This document shows positions 35,336 to 43,541 of a DNA stretch of 64,000 nucleotides, in pieces. The translations under genes and the position numbers were made by a program. The DNA is from Lactococcus nasutitermitis (GTDB taxonomy: Bacteria; Bacillota; Bacilli; Lactobacillales; Streptococcaceae). The notes under the pieces were generated by a model that did not search any database, was not told the origin of the DNA, and worked only from the letters and a program-made list of their open reading frames with translations. Position 1 is the stretch's first letter. Each line of letters opens with the position of its first letter. The DNA is taken from assembly GCF_018403765.1 (NCBI RefSeq), contig NZ_BOVQ01000006.1:120262-184261 (forward strand), in the 5' to 3' direction.

Positions 35336-35461
35336 ATGATGAAAAAAGCATTTAGTAAACCAACAATGACAGAAGTTTCAACTAGAAACAGCATTGTATC
35401 GAATAAAAGTGCTGAATGTAGTGGAGCTAGCGCTCATATTGTGGCACAAACTAAAGAATGA
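35336..35461 (+). CDS. Putative radical SAM RiPP precursor peptide
   Basis: This 41-codon gene has two consecutive ATGs, of which the second (35339) has the better spacing to AGAGG; the product is then 40 residues. It begins MKKAFSKPTMTEVSTRNS and ends SAECSGASAHIVAQTKE. The first half is basic and polar, as in leader peptides, and the end has a single Cys (residue 26 of the 40-residue form) followed by Ser-Gly-Ala-Ser-Ala-His. The position between two radical SAM genes, with a strong ribosome binding site, is typical for precursors. I cannot place it in a named family. A single Cys allows at most one thioether link. Confidence 0.75.
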   Translation: MMKKAFSKPTMTEVSTRNSIVSNKSAECSGASAHIVAQTKE

Positions 35462-35469
35462 AATACGAG

Positions 35470-35496
35470 CAACGAGAATTTTTATTCTCGTTGTTT
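35470..35496 (+). terminator. Hairpin after the precursor gene
   Basis: CAACGAGAA and TTCTCGTTG form a perfect nine-base-pair stem with a six-base loop, followed by TTTG. It is probably a partial terminator or an RNA-stabilising hairpin giving more precursor than enzyme message. Confidence 0.65.
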
Positions 35497-35514
35497 GTAG
35501 TTTGGAGAAGATTT

Positions 35515-36540
35515 ATGAAAAATGCGAAGTATGATAGTATGAATCAGATTATAGAGTTATATAAGAGAGAGGGAGAGCTATTTTCAGTAACAATTGAGTT
35601 AACTTCTTATTGTAATTGGCACTGTGAACATTGTTATTTTGATAATTATACAATAAAAGGATTTTCTCTTTTTCAATTTAAAAAATTATTGGGTAATTTA
35701 AGAGAAATGGGAGTGTTTGAATTGGTAATAACAGGCGGAGAGGTTTTCTGTCATCCGCAGGTGATGGACATGATAACAATTGCCCGAGAAATGTTTTTTA
35801 ACGTAGTAATTTACTCAAATATTTCTATCTTGAATGAAGAAAAAATAAAAAGATTAGCGCAGTTGGAAATAGATTATATATCTTGTACAGTTTTTTCTCT
35901 TGATGAGCAAATACATGATGAAATTTCGCAAACTAAAGGAGCATTGAAAAAAGTTTTAAAAAATATTGAATTATTGCAAAGATATGGAATTGCTGTAGCA
36001 ATAAAAACACCAATCATGAGAAAAAATTATTATGCATATGTAGAATTAAAACAGTTTTGTGAGGAAATGAATATTGCGTATAAAGTTGATGCTCAAATCG
36101 TTCCGAAACGCTCGGAGTATTTAACAGGTAGTAATTTGTCTCTTTCTTTTAATCAATTGTGTGAAATACAAGAGGATATAGATACGATTAATGGAACAAT
36201 TTTAATAGATAAATCTAAAAATTATAAAACTTGTCAGTCTCTTGAAGTTTCAATATACATTACTTGTACTGGAGAGGTACAGCCATGTTCTTTATACAAT
36301 AAAAGTCTTGGAAATATTAATTCAGAAAATATAAAAGATATCTGGAAGAGTATTCGTAGAAGAGTGCTCGCTACTTATAGTTTAGCTAACAGTAAAAATT
36401 GTTCAAAATGTGCATTAATTAATTATTGTACACAATGTCCTGGAATAGCATTTGCGGAAAGTGGAGATTCAACTGTTTGTGCGCAGATTTGCCAAAGGAC
36501 AGCTCAAGCGAGAAAGGTTAAAAATGAAACAGTTTATTAG
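35515..36540 (+). CDS. Radical SAM-SPASM peptide-modifying enzyme (second)
   Basis: This 341-residue protein has the radical SAM motif C33-x3-C37-x2-C40 (YCNWHCEHCY), GGEVF, and a SPASM-type C-terminus (CTGEVQPCSLYN, NCSKCALINYCTQCPG, VCAQICQR). It is a paralogue of the first enzyme, with shared stretches such as ELVITGGEV against ELVFTGGEI. The start at 35515 follows TTTGGAG; an in-frame ATG at 35458 overlaps the precursor stop but lacks a ribosome binding site. It may add a second crosslink or act on a different site of the same precursor, which is inference. The stop overlaps the ABC gene by 17 bases. Confidence 0.88.
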   Translation: MKNAKYDSMNQIIELYKREGELFSVTIELTSYCNWHCEHCYFDNYTIKGFSLFQFKKLLGNLREMGVFELVITGGEVFCHPQVMDMITIAREMFFNVVIYSNISILNEEKIKRLAQLEIDYISCTVFSLDEQIHDEISQTKGALKKVLKNIELLQRYGIAVAIKTPIMRKNYYAYVELKQFCEEMNIAYKVDAQIVPKRSEYLTGSNLSLSFNQLCEIQEDIDTINGTILIDKSKNYKTCQSLEVSIYITCTGEVQPCSLYNKSLGNINSENIKDIWKSIRRRVLATYSLANSKNCSKCALINYCTQCPGIAFAESGDSTVCAQICQRTAQARKVKNETVY

Positions 36541-38029
36541 ACCGATTAGATTGTATATTGTTGCTGTATTTATTTTAGTTGCGTTGTCTTATGTTGCTCA
36601 AGCGTTAATTCCTTATTTTACGCAAGCTTTACTTAGACGAGAATTTTTGTTCGCAATGATTGGATATATTGGTTGCACGGTTTTTTATTTACTTTGTAAT
36701 TATTTATCAATGCGTTTAGAATGGCGCTATGGAATTGTTTTTTCCACGAGCTTAAAAAATACTTGGTTTAATCAATTATTGGCTATGCCACAAGGAAAAT
36801 TTTCAAAACAAAAAGTGGCAGAGTATGTTTCTTATCAGGCTAACGATTTAGATGCTTTGGAAAAAGATTACTTAGCACCATTATTCAGCTTTTATCAGCA
36901 AATTATGAAAATGGTTATTTTTGCAGTTATTATCAGTCAAACAGTCAATATTTGGGTAGCTTCTATTTTATTTATTACTGCATTATTGACGATACAAGTT
37001 CCTAAAATAATTGGAAAACGTACTGCTGCAAGACGAGATGCTTACTTAAAAAGTCAAGGAGATTATTATGCTAAATTAGAAGATTTATTAACAGGTCACC
37101 ATTTAGTAAATGATGAAACGGAAGAAAATTTTCAAAAAGTACAACAAAAATCGTTGGATAATTTGCAAACGCACTATTTAAAATATGGATTGTTAAAGGC
37201 ATTTGGAATCATCATGAACGCTTCATCTTTTAGTTTAACAGGGATTGTACTATTTATTTATCTCGTTTTCGCTCTTTCAACAAGGCGACTCTCTATTCCA
37301 GAAGTTGCTGCGAGTTTGAGCTACATCACAGCATTCTCAGAGCCAATGACGGAGTTATTATATGATATTCAAATGTTGGAGTCTATAAAAAATGTAAAAA
37401 AGAATTTTTTAGAAATTGTTTCCCAAGTTCAATTACCTAAGAGAGCGATAAAATCGTTTGATAAGATTGAAATTCAAAGCTTGAAGAAAGTAGTAGGAAA
37501 TACTCAGCTGGATATTCCAGAACTTATGATTAAAAAAGGTGAAAAGATAGCGGTTATTGGGGAAAATGGTTCGGGGAAAAGTACATTTTTAAATGTCTTG
37601 AATGGCACAGATGATGAATTTGAGGGAAAAATTTTCGTAGATGGTAATGAAATCAAGAATTTGGATGGTGCATTTGCCAAAATTTTACAGGCAGAACATA
37701 CTTTCCATGATACTTATAAAAATAATGTCACGATTTTTGGGAGCTATCAGGAAAAGGTGAGTGATACTAAAAGTGAGGTCTCTGCGACAACATTATCAGG
37801 CGGGGAGAAACAAAAGATGTATCTGACACGTGTAACAAATCAAGAGTCTCCACTTGTCATATTGGACGAACCTTTTTCTGCTTTGGATTACTATCAATTT
37901 GAGAATGAACTTCAAAAAGTTCTCCAATTACCAGCAACAGTAATCATGACGATACATCAAAAAGATGAATTTTTAGGAAAATTTAACCGCATTTTGAAGT
38001 TGGAAAAAGGAAAAATTGTTGAATCTTAA
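36524..38029 (+). CDS. ABC exporter, fused permease and ATPase
   Basis: This 501-residue half-transporter has about six membrane helices in residues ~10-290, then a nucleotide-binding domain with Walker A VIGENGSGKSTFLNVL, signature LSGGEKQKMYLTRV, Walker B LVILDEPFSALD and H-loop MTIHQKDE. It lacks a peptidase C39 domain. The ATPase domain is short compared with usual exporters of this type. It probably forms a homodimer and exports the modified peptide or gives self-protection. The start at 36524 follows GAAAGG. The order precursor, enzyme, exporter supports its role in the RiPP locus. Confidence 0.87.
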   Translation: MKQFIRPIRLYIVAVFILVALSYVAQALIPYFTQALLRREFLFAMIGYIGCTVFYLLCNYLSMRLEWRYGIVFSTSLKNTWFNQLLAMPQGKFSKQKVAEYVSYQANDLDALEKDYLAPLFSFYQQIMKMVIFAVIISQTVNIWVASILFITALLTIQVPKIIGKRTAARRDAYLKSQGDYYAKLEDLLTGHHLVNDETEENFQKVQQKSLDNLQTHYLKYGLLKAFGIIMNASSFSLTGIVLFIYLVFALSTRRLSIPEVAASLSYITAFSEPMTELLYDIQMLESIKNVKKNFLEIVSQVQLPKRAIKSFDKIEIQSLKKVVGNTQLDIPELMIKKGEKIAVIGENGSGKSTFLNVLNGTDDEFEGKIFVDGNEIKNLDGAFAKILQAEHTFHDTYKNNVTIFGSYQEKVSDTKSEVSATTLSGGEKQKMYLTRVTNQESPLVILDEPFSALDYYQFENELQKVLQLPATVIMTIHQKDEFLGKFNRILKLEKGKIVES

Positions 38030-38066
38030 CAATGACAAACCTCTTGCTGAACATAGAAGGAGAAAT

Positions 38067-39302
38067 ATGAAAAAAATACTTACAAATAATAAACTACTCA
38101 CGATTTTTCTCATGTTTTTATTTGGAAATTTGTCAAGTGCGACTTTAACTTTCATGATTTCGTGGACAGTTTTAAAACAAACACATCAAGCCTCTCAATT
38201 TGCTTTAATTTCTACGATATCGTCTGTTGTTATGCTTGTTACAATGCCTTTGGTTGGGATTATCGTTGATAAATATAATCACAAGAAACTTCTTTTAGTT
38301 GCGCAATGTTTTAGTATTTTTGTTTTGCTCATTTTTATCATCCAACCTTTTCAGAATTTACTTGCTTACATTCTTTTTTCTGTAGGGCTTGATTTGGGAG
38401 ATTTATTATTTTCTATCACGATGTACGCTTCAGTAAAATCCCTCTCTGAAGAAAAACAAGAAATGTCACAAATAAATGGAATTGAACAAGGAGTAGGAGC
38501 ATTATTTGCCATTATTTCGCCTGGATTAGCTGGTGTTTTTCTTACATTTATAACTGTGAAATCATTTTCTTGGCTTGAAATATTTTGTGAAGCTGTTGTT
38601 ATTTTGATGGTTTTGAGACTTAATTTTAAAGAAAAGAAAACAGTACGAAAAAAGACCGACAAAGAAGATGAAAAGTCATCTTATAAAACCGTTTTTAAAC
38701 TTTTGAAAAAGAAATCTGCACTGCTTATCATTGTGGGAATTTTAATTGCTCTTAATTTTCTGCTGGGTTCCATCAATGTGGGAATTCCTTTTATGCTCAA
38801 TCATAGATTTCATGGAAATACTATTATTTTAGGTATCGTGCAACTTACTTTTCCAGCAGGTATCATTGTAGGAAGTTTTTTGACTCAAAAACTTCAAAAA
38901 TATTTTATTTTTAAAGTATTAAAAATTTCTTATTTCTCTTGTGCTTTTGTCATCTTAGGTTTTGGCATTGTTCTTGCTTTAATGCTAAAAAATATGATTG
39001 TTATAGTTGCTTGTCTTGCTTTACTCATGCTTTTGATTGGACTAAGTCTGGGAATTTCTCGCGTACCTATGATGACATTTGCTCAAAATAATATTCCAGA
39101 AGAAATACAAGGTAGAGCATTTACGATTATTGATACTTCCGCACAAATTCTTGCTCCAGTTGGGTTGATGTTTTATGGATTATTATTTGACCATTTTCAA
39201 GGGCAGTGGATTTACTTGATTTCCGGTGTATTGATGATTTTAGCAATTACTATTGGTTTCCGATTTGTTGATAAAGTGGATAAGGAGGATTATGTTTTTT
39301 GA
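38067..39302 (+). CDS. MFS exporter of the radical SAM RiPP locus
   Basis: This 411-residue MFS protein has 12 likely membrane segments (FLFGNLSSATLTFMISW near the start, GIIVDKYNHKKLLLVAQ in loop 2-3). It is paralogous to the MFS gene of the second RiPP locus (42321-43541): FLFGNLTSQ, GTLVDRKNHKHLLLVAQ, INGIQQG, and the late IQGRTFSIID-type segment, which here reads IQGRAFTIID. The start at 38067 follows GAAGGAG. It probably exports the peptide product or acts in immunity. The gene converges with adhE across a shared terminator. Confidence 0.87.
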   Translation: MKKILTNNKLLTIFLMFLFGNLSSATLTFMISWTVLKQTHQASQFALISTISSVVMLVTMPLVGIIVDKYNHKKLLLVAQCFSIFVLLIFIIQPFQNLLAYILFSVGLDLGDLLFSITMYASVKSLSEEKQEMSQINGIEQGVGALFAIISPGLAGVFLTFITVKSFSWLEIFCEAVVILMVLRLNFKEKKTVRKKTDKEDEKSSYKTVFKLLKKKSALLIIVGILIALNFLLGSINVGIPFMLNHRFHGNTIILGIVQLTFPAGIIVGSFLTQKLQKYFIFKVLKISYFSCAFVILGFGIVLALMLKNMIVIVACLALLMLLIGLSLGISRVPMMTFAQNNIPEEIQGRAFTIIDTSAQILAPVGLMFYGLLFDHFQGQWIYLISGVLMILAITIGFRFVDKVDKEDYVF

Positions 39303-39321
39303 AACTTAGAAAATTTAAAAT

Positions 39322-39350
39322 AAAAAACCGATGTTTTAATCGGCTTTTCT
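39322..39350. terminator. Bidirectional terminator between MFS gene and adhE
   Basis: AAAACCGAT and ATCGGCTTTT pair with a GTTTTA loop, giving T-tracts in both directions. Confidence 0.8.
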
Positions 39351-39363
39351 TATTGTTTAAAAC

Positions 39364-42069
39364 TTAAAGTTGGTCACGCAAGAGCTGTTTGATTTCATCA
39401 ATACGTGGTTGACGTGGATTAGCTGGTGTGCATTGGTCATCGTAAACGAGGTCGGCAAGTTTGTCAAGTTCGCGTTCGAGATGGTCTTTCTTGACACCAT
39501 TTCCTGTCAATGTGATATCAATATCAATAGAATCAGTCAATTTCTTGATTTCTTTAATCAAGCTGGCTACGAGTTCTTCATCAGTTTTACCGGTAAATCC
39601 CATGAAACGTGCGATGTCTGCATAGTCTTTTTGAGCTGTGTAAACTTCGTAACGTGGATATGGTGTGCGTTTTACATTACCAGTTACCGCGTTGAACTTG
39701 ATAACGTGTGGCATTGCGATAGCGATAGCAAGTCCGTGAGGAAGTCCAAATTCACCACCTGTTTTGTGGGCAAGTGAGTGGTTGATACCGAGGAAAGCAT
39801 TGGCGAATGCCATACCAGCGATAGTTGCTGCATTATGGACGTTTTCACGTGCTTTTTGTCCTTCTTTTGTAGGGTGTGCTGGGTCATAGTTGTAAGAAGC
39901 TGTCAAGTTTTCAAAAATGAGTTTGATAGCTTGGAGTGACCAAGGACGAGTATAATCAGAAGCCATAACTGACACGTAAGATTCAAGCGCGTGTGAGAGG
40001 GCATCAATACCTGACCAAGAAACAGTACGTTTTGGAACTGTCATAACGAACTCAGGGTCGTTAATCGCAACTTGTGGTGTGAGTTGATAGTCAGCAAGTG
40101 GGTATTTAACGTGAGTTTCGTCATCTGTAATAACGGCAAACGGAGAAACTTCAGAACCTGTACCAGAAGTAGTAGGGATAGCAACCATTTGTGTTTGATG
40201 TGGATGGTAGAATTTGATGATACGTTTACGAATATCAATGAATTTTTGGGCGAGTTCTTCAAAGAGATGTTTCAAGGCTGCATCATCTTTGATATCTACT
40301 TCGCCACGACTTGCATATTCATAAATCAAACGACCAATCTTACCAGCATCAAGGGCAGACCCACCACCGATAAGGATAACTGTATCAGGTTGAGAATCGT
40401 TCATTTGACGAGCGATTTCGATAGCTTGGCTCAATGTTGGGTCAGGTTGAACAGAACCGTAGATTGTTGTTTGAACTGGCTCATTGCGAAGTGCAAGTTG
40501 TTCCAACACGCGGTCAACGAAACCGAATTTGACCATACCTGGGTCAGCAACGATAAAGGCTTTATGCACGTGTGGCAATTCTTGTAAGTAAGAGATTGCA
40601 TTTTTTTCGTAGTAGATTTCTTTTGGCACGCGAACCCATTGTGGGCGATTACGACGCTTTGCCACTGTTTTAATATTCAATAGATCATATGTACTCAAAT
40701 TGTGTGAGAGTGAATTTTTACCCCATGAACCAGTTCCTAATGTAAGTGATGGACGCATTGCATCTGTGTAGATATCTCCAACGCCACCGATTGAGTCAGG
40801 TTGGTTAATCAATACACGAGAAGCTTCGACTTTTTCGCCATATTCTTTGACGAATGGGTCATCCATTGCACCGATTTGCAATGCAGCATTGTGTCCGGCA
40901 CCTTGATAAGCAAGGAGTGCGCGGACGATTTCTACACCTTCATCGCGAGATTCTGCTTTATAGATAGAAAGCAATGGAGAAAGTTTTTCAGATGAAAGAG
41001 CTTCGCCGATATTTTTCTTGTCAAGTTCAAAGAGGATAACGTCTTTATCAGCAGGAACTTTAACGCCAGCTTGTTCAGCAATCCATTTACCAGAACGTCC
41101 AGCGACAGGACCTGTCACACCGTAGCCATCTTCACGTTTTACGAATACGAAGTCTGCAAGAGGTTTGTAATCTTTCTTAGGAAGAAGATAAGCACCTTGT
41201 TCTTGCATTTTCTTCATGAATTCATCGTAAACTTCAGCTGCAACGACAGCAGAGTTTTCAGTGGCACAAATCATACCATTGTCAAAACGTTTTGAAAGAA
41301 GTAAATCTTCAACGGCACGTTCAACATTAGCAGTTGCGTCAATAAATACAGCACCATTACCAGCACCAACACCGAGTGAAGGATTACCAGATTTGAGTGC
41401 GGCATTGACCATACCAGGACCACCAGTAGCAAGGATTGTTGCGATACCAGGGTTTTGGATAAGGGCGGTTGTCATGTCAAGACTTGGAACTTCAATCCAT
41501 TGGATAAAGTTTTCAGGTGCACCGGCTTCAACGGCTGCTTCGTAAACGATTTGTGCAGCGTGAGAAGAACATTTTTGCGCTTGTGGGTGGAAGGCAAAGA
41601 CGATAGCATTACGTGTTTTCGCTGATAAGAGTGATTTGAAAACAGCAGTTGATGTTGGGTTCGTTGTTGGAACGATACCAGCGAGGACGCCAAGAGGACT
41701 TGCGATTTCAACAGAACCAGCGACTTTGTTTTCACGAATGACGCCGACTGTTTTATCGTTTTGAATGGCGTGGAAGACAGATTCTGATGCGAAGTGATTT
41801 TTCGTATCTTTGTCTTCAACAACACCACGACCAGTTTCGTTGACAGCTTCGTGTGCGAGTTCAAGTGAATGTTCACTTGCGGCAAGTGCCATAGCGGCAA
41901 CGATTGTGTCAACTTGTTCTTGTGTGTAGCCTTCAAACTTGAGGACAGCTTCGTGTGCTTGTTTGACAAGTTTGTCAGTGTAAGTGACAGCTTCTTGGAA
42001 TTTTGCTGCTTTTTCTTCAGCAGTTAATTCTTTTTTGGGAGCTGCTTTGGATTGGGTTTTTGTAACCAT
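39364..42069 (-). CDS. adhE: Bifunctional acetaldehyde-CoA/alcohol dehydrogenase
   Basis: This 901-residue protein joins an N-terminal CoA-acylating aldehyde dehydrogenase (ICATENSAV with the catalytic Cys) to a C-terminal iron-dependent alcohol dehydrogenase (TTSGTGSEVSPFAVI, and the iron-ligand His region FLGINHSLAHKTGGEFGLPH). It reduces acetyl-CoA to ethanol in two steps and regenerates NAD in fermentation, forming spirosomes. The N-terminal extension with Ala and Lys (TKTQSKAAPKKELTAEEKAA) is longer than in most relatives. The start has AAGGAG eleven bases upstream. Two Rex-like boxes frame the promoter. Confidence 0.97.
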   Translation of the reverse strand: MVTKTQSKAAPKKELTAEEKAAKFQEAVTYTDKLVKQAHEAVLKFEGYTQEQVDTIVAAMALAASEHSLELAHEAVNETGRGVVEDKDTKNHFASESVFHAIQNDKTVGVIRENKVAGSVEIASPLGVLAGIVPTTNPTSTAVFKSLLSAKTRNAIVFAFHPQAQKCSSHAAQIVYEAAVEAGAPENFIQWIEVPSLDMTTALIQNPGIATILATGGPGMVNAALKSGNPSLGVGAGNGAVFIDATANVERAVEDLLLSKRFDNGMICATENSAVVAAEVYDEFMKKMQEQGAYLLPKKDYKPLADFVFVKREDGYGVTGPVAGRSGKWIAEQAGVKVPADKDVILFELDKKNIGEALSSEKLSPLLSIYKAESRDEGVEIVRALLAYQGAGHNAALQIGAMDDPFVKEYGEKVEASRVLINQPDSIGGVGDIYTDAMRPSLTLGTGSWGKNSLSHNLSTYDLLNIKTVAKRRNRPQWVRVPKEIYYEKNAISYLQELPHVHKAFIVADPGMVKFGFVDRVLEQLALRNEPVQTTIYGSVQPDPTLSQAIEIARQMNDSQPDTVILIGGGSALDAGKIGRLIYEYASRGEVDIKDDAALKHLFEELAQKFIDIRKRIIKFYHPHQTQMVAIPTTSGTGSEVSPFAVITDDETHVKYPLADYQLTPQVAINDPEFVMTVPKRTVSWSGIDALSHALESYVSVMASDYTRPWSLQAIKLIFENLTASYNYDPAHPTKEGQKARENVHNAATIAGMAFANAFLGINHSLAHKTGGEFGLPHGLAIAIAMPHVIKFNAVTGNVKRTPYPRYEVYTAQKDYADIARFMGFTGKTDEELVASLIKEIKKLTDSIDIDITLTGNGVKKDHLERELDKLADLVYDDQCTPANPRQPRIDEIKQLLRDQL

Positions 42070-42084
42070 GAATTCTTTTTCTCC

Positions 42085-42159
42085 TTGTGATTTATTTCAC
42101 GTTATTATTTTAACAAAGTTTTTTTGCTTTGTCAAGTGTTATTGTGATAATTTTTACAA
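42085..42159 (-). promoter_or_regulatory. adhE promoter with two Rex-type operators
   Basis: Reading on the minus strand, TTGACA (42130-42135) and TAAAAT (42107-42112) are 17 bases apart. One box, TTGTGA-N6-TCACGT, lies at 42085-42102 around the transcription start. A second, TTGTGA-N6-TTACAA, lies at 42142-42159 upstream of the -35. Rex repressors bind such sites when NADH is low. Confidence 0.65.
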
Positions 42160-42175
42160 TTTTTTTGATAAAGTT

Positions 42176-42197
42176 TTTTTGACAGTTTTGTCAAAAA
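42176..42197. repeat. Dispersed GACAG palindrome, copy 16
   Basis: TTTTTGACAGTTTTGTCAAAAA in the adhE upstream region. Confidence 0.8.
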
Positions 42198-42305
42198 TAT
42201 TTTTTATAATGAACGAGAAGAACATATTCTATAATTAAGAAAAAATATATTATATATTATATATTCAAATAATAATAATTTTTTGCGGTGCGTATGCACT
42301 AAAGG

Positions 42306-42327
42306 TTTTTGACAGTTCTGTCAAAAA
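42306..42327. repeat. Dispersed GACAG palindrome, copy 17
   Basis: TTTTTGACAG-TT-CTGTCAAAAA; it overlaps the last codons and stop of the MFS gene on the minus strand, so it forms part of coding sequence. Confidence 0.85.
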
Positions 42328-43541
42328 TCATAACGGTCATCTTTTTTATAATTTTTAAAGTTTTTACTGATAAAAATTATAAAGAGCAAAAGAACAAGAC
42401 CAGAAACAATCAAAATACTGCCAGAATTTAAATGGTCATAAACAAAGCCATACATCAATAAACCAATAGGAACGAGTATTTGAGCGAAAGTGTCAATGAT
42501 TGAAAAAGTTCTTCCTTGTATCTTTTCAGAAATATTTTTTTGCAAAAATGTCAACATGGGAATTTGGCTCACACCCTGACCAGCTCCCAGCACAAGTCCA
42601 CAGAGTAAAAATGTGAGAGCGATAAAAATGATATTTCTCACATCTAAAAATGCGAAAACACCAAATAGAATAATACTCAAAGCAACCAAGCTGTACGAAA
42701 TGCGCAAAGTATCTAAGAGATGAATTTTTTTCAAATGTTGTGAAATAAAACTAGCTAAAATCATGCCAATAGGTAGTCCCGTTTCGATAATTCCCAAAAG
42801 TTTGGTATTGCCTGCAAATTGATGAGTGATAAAATAAGGAATACCAATATTAACAGCAGCCAAAATGAAATTAAGAGAAACCATTACTAGCATTAAAGAT
42901 AGAATTAACTGTTTTTGAAAAAGAAAACGAAGCACATCGTGAAAAGAAATTTTTTCATCGGAGCTTGCTTGAGCTGTCGCAGCAGTTGTTTTCTTGATTG
43001 TTAATGATAGAGTAACAAAAAGAACTAAAACTGCGCTGAAAATTTCAATAAGAGCAAAAAAGCGAACGCTTACAAAAACTAATAAAAAGCCAGCTAAAGG
43101 AGGCGCAATGATGGAAAATGTTGTTGAAATTCCTTGTTGAATTCCATTGATTTTCATCATTTCTTCATCATTATCGGCAATTTCAGCAACAGAAGCGAAC
43201 ATTGTCAGCAAAAACAAAATATTTGCGAGCGAAAGAGCTATTGTTAACAAAATATAAACAACAAGGTTGTGATAAGGTTGAATGAAGAAAATCAATAATG
43301 ACACGATTTCAAAAATTTGTGCGACAAGCAATAAATGCTTATGATTTTTTCGGTCAACAAGCGTTCCTATAAAAGGCATGGCAATCAGTGCTACCAAAGA
43401 TGAAAGCATGATTATGAGTGCAAAGTCAGTGGCATGACCTGTTTCTCGCAGAACGTGCCAATCTATCATATAGCTCAACGCTTGACTTGTTAGATTTCCG
43501 AAAAGAAATATTGAGAATATTTTTACGAGTTTAGTGTTCAT
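42321..43541 (-). CDS. MFS exporter of the ThiF-type RiPP locus
   Basis: This 406-residue MFS protein has 12 likely membrane segments and is paralogous to the MFS gene at 38067. Its start ATGAAC overlaps the stop of the large ThiF-peptidase gene by four bases, so the two are translationally coupled. That coupling ties it to the same pathway, most likely export of the mature peptide or immunity, which is inference. The stop is embedded in a dispersed palindrome. Confidence 0.87.
   Translation of the reverse strand: MNTKLVKIFSIFLFGNLTSQALSYMIDWHVLRETGHATDFALIIMLSSLVALIAMPFIGTLVDRKNHKHLLLVAQIFEIVSLLIFFIQPYHNLVVYILLTIALSLANILFLLTMFASVAEIADNDEEMMKINGIQQGISTTFSIIAPPLAGFLLVFVSVRFFALIEIFSAVLVLFVTLSLTIKKTTAATAQASSDEKISFHDVLRFLFQKQLILSLMLVMVSLNFILAAVNIGIPYFITHQFAGNTKLLGIIETGLPIGMILASFISQHLKKIHLLDTLRISYSLVALSIILFGVFAFLDVRNIIFIALTFLLCGLVLGAGQGVSQIPMLTFLQKNISEKIQGRTFSIIDTFAQILVPIGLLMYGFVYDHLNSGSILIVSGLVLLLFIIFISKNFKNYKKDDRYDF

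Noticed and set aside
39370..42238. Several open frames on the plus strand opposite adhE
   Set aside because: They are shadows of the strongly codon-biased adhE gene and lack start signals.
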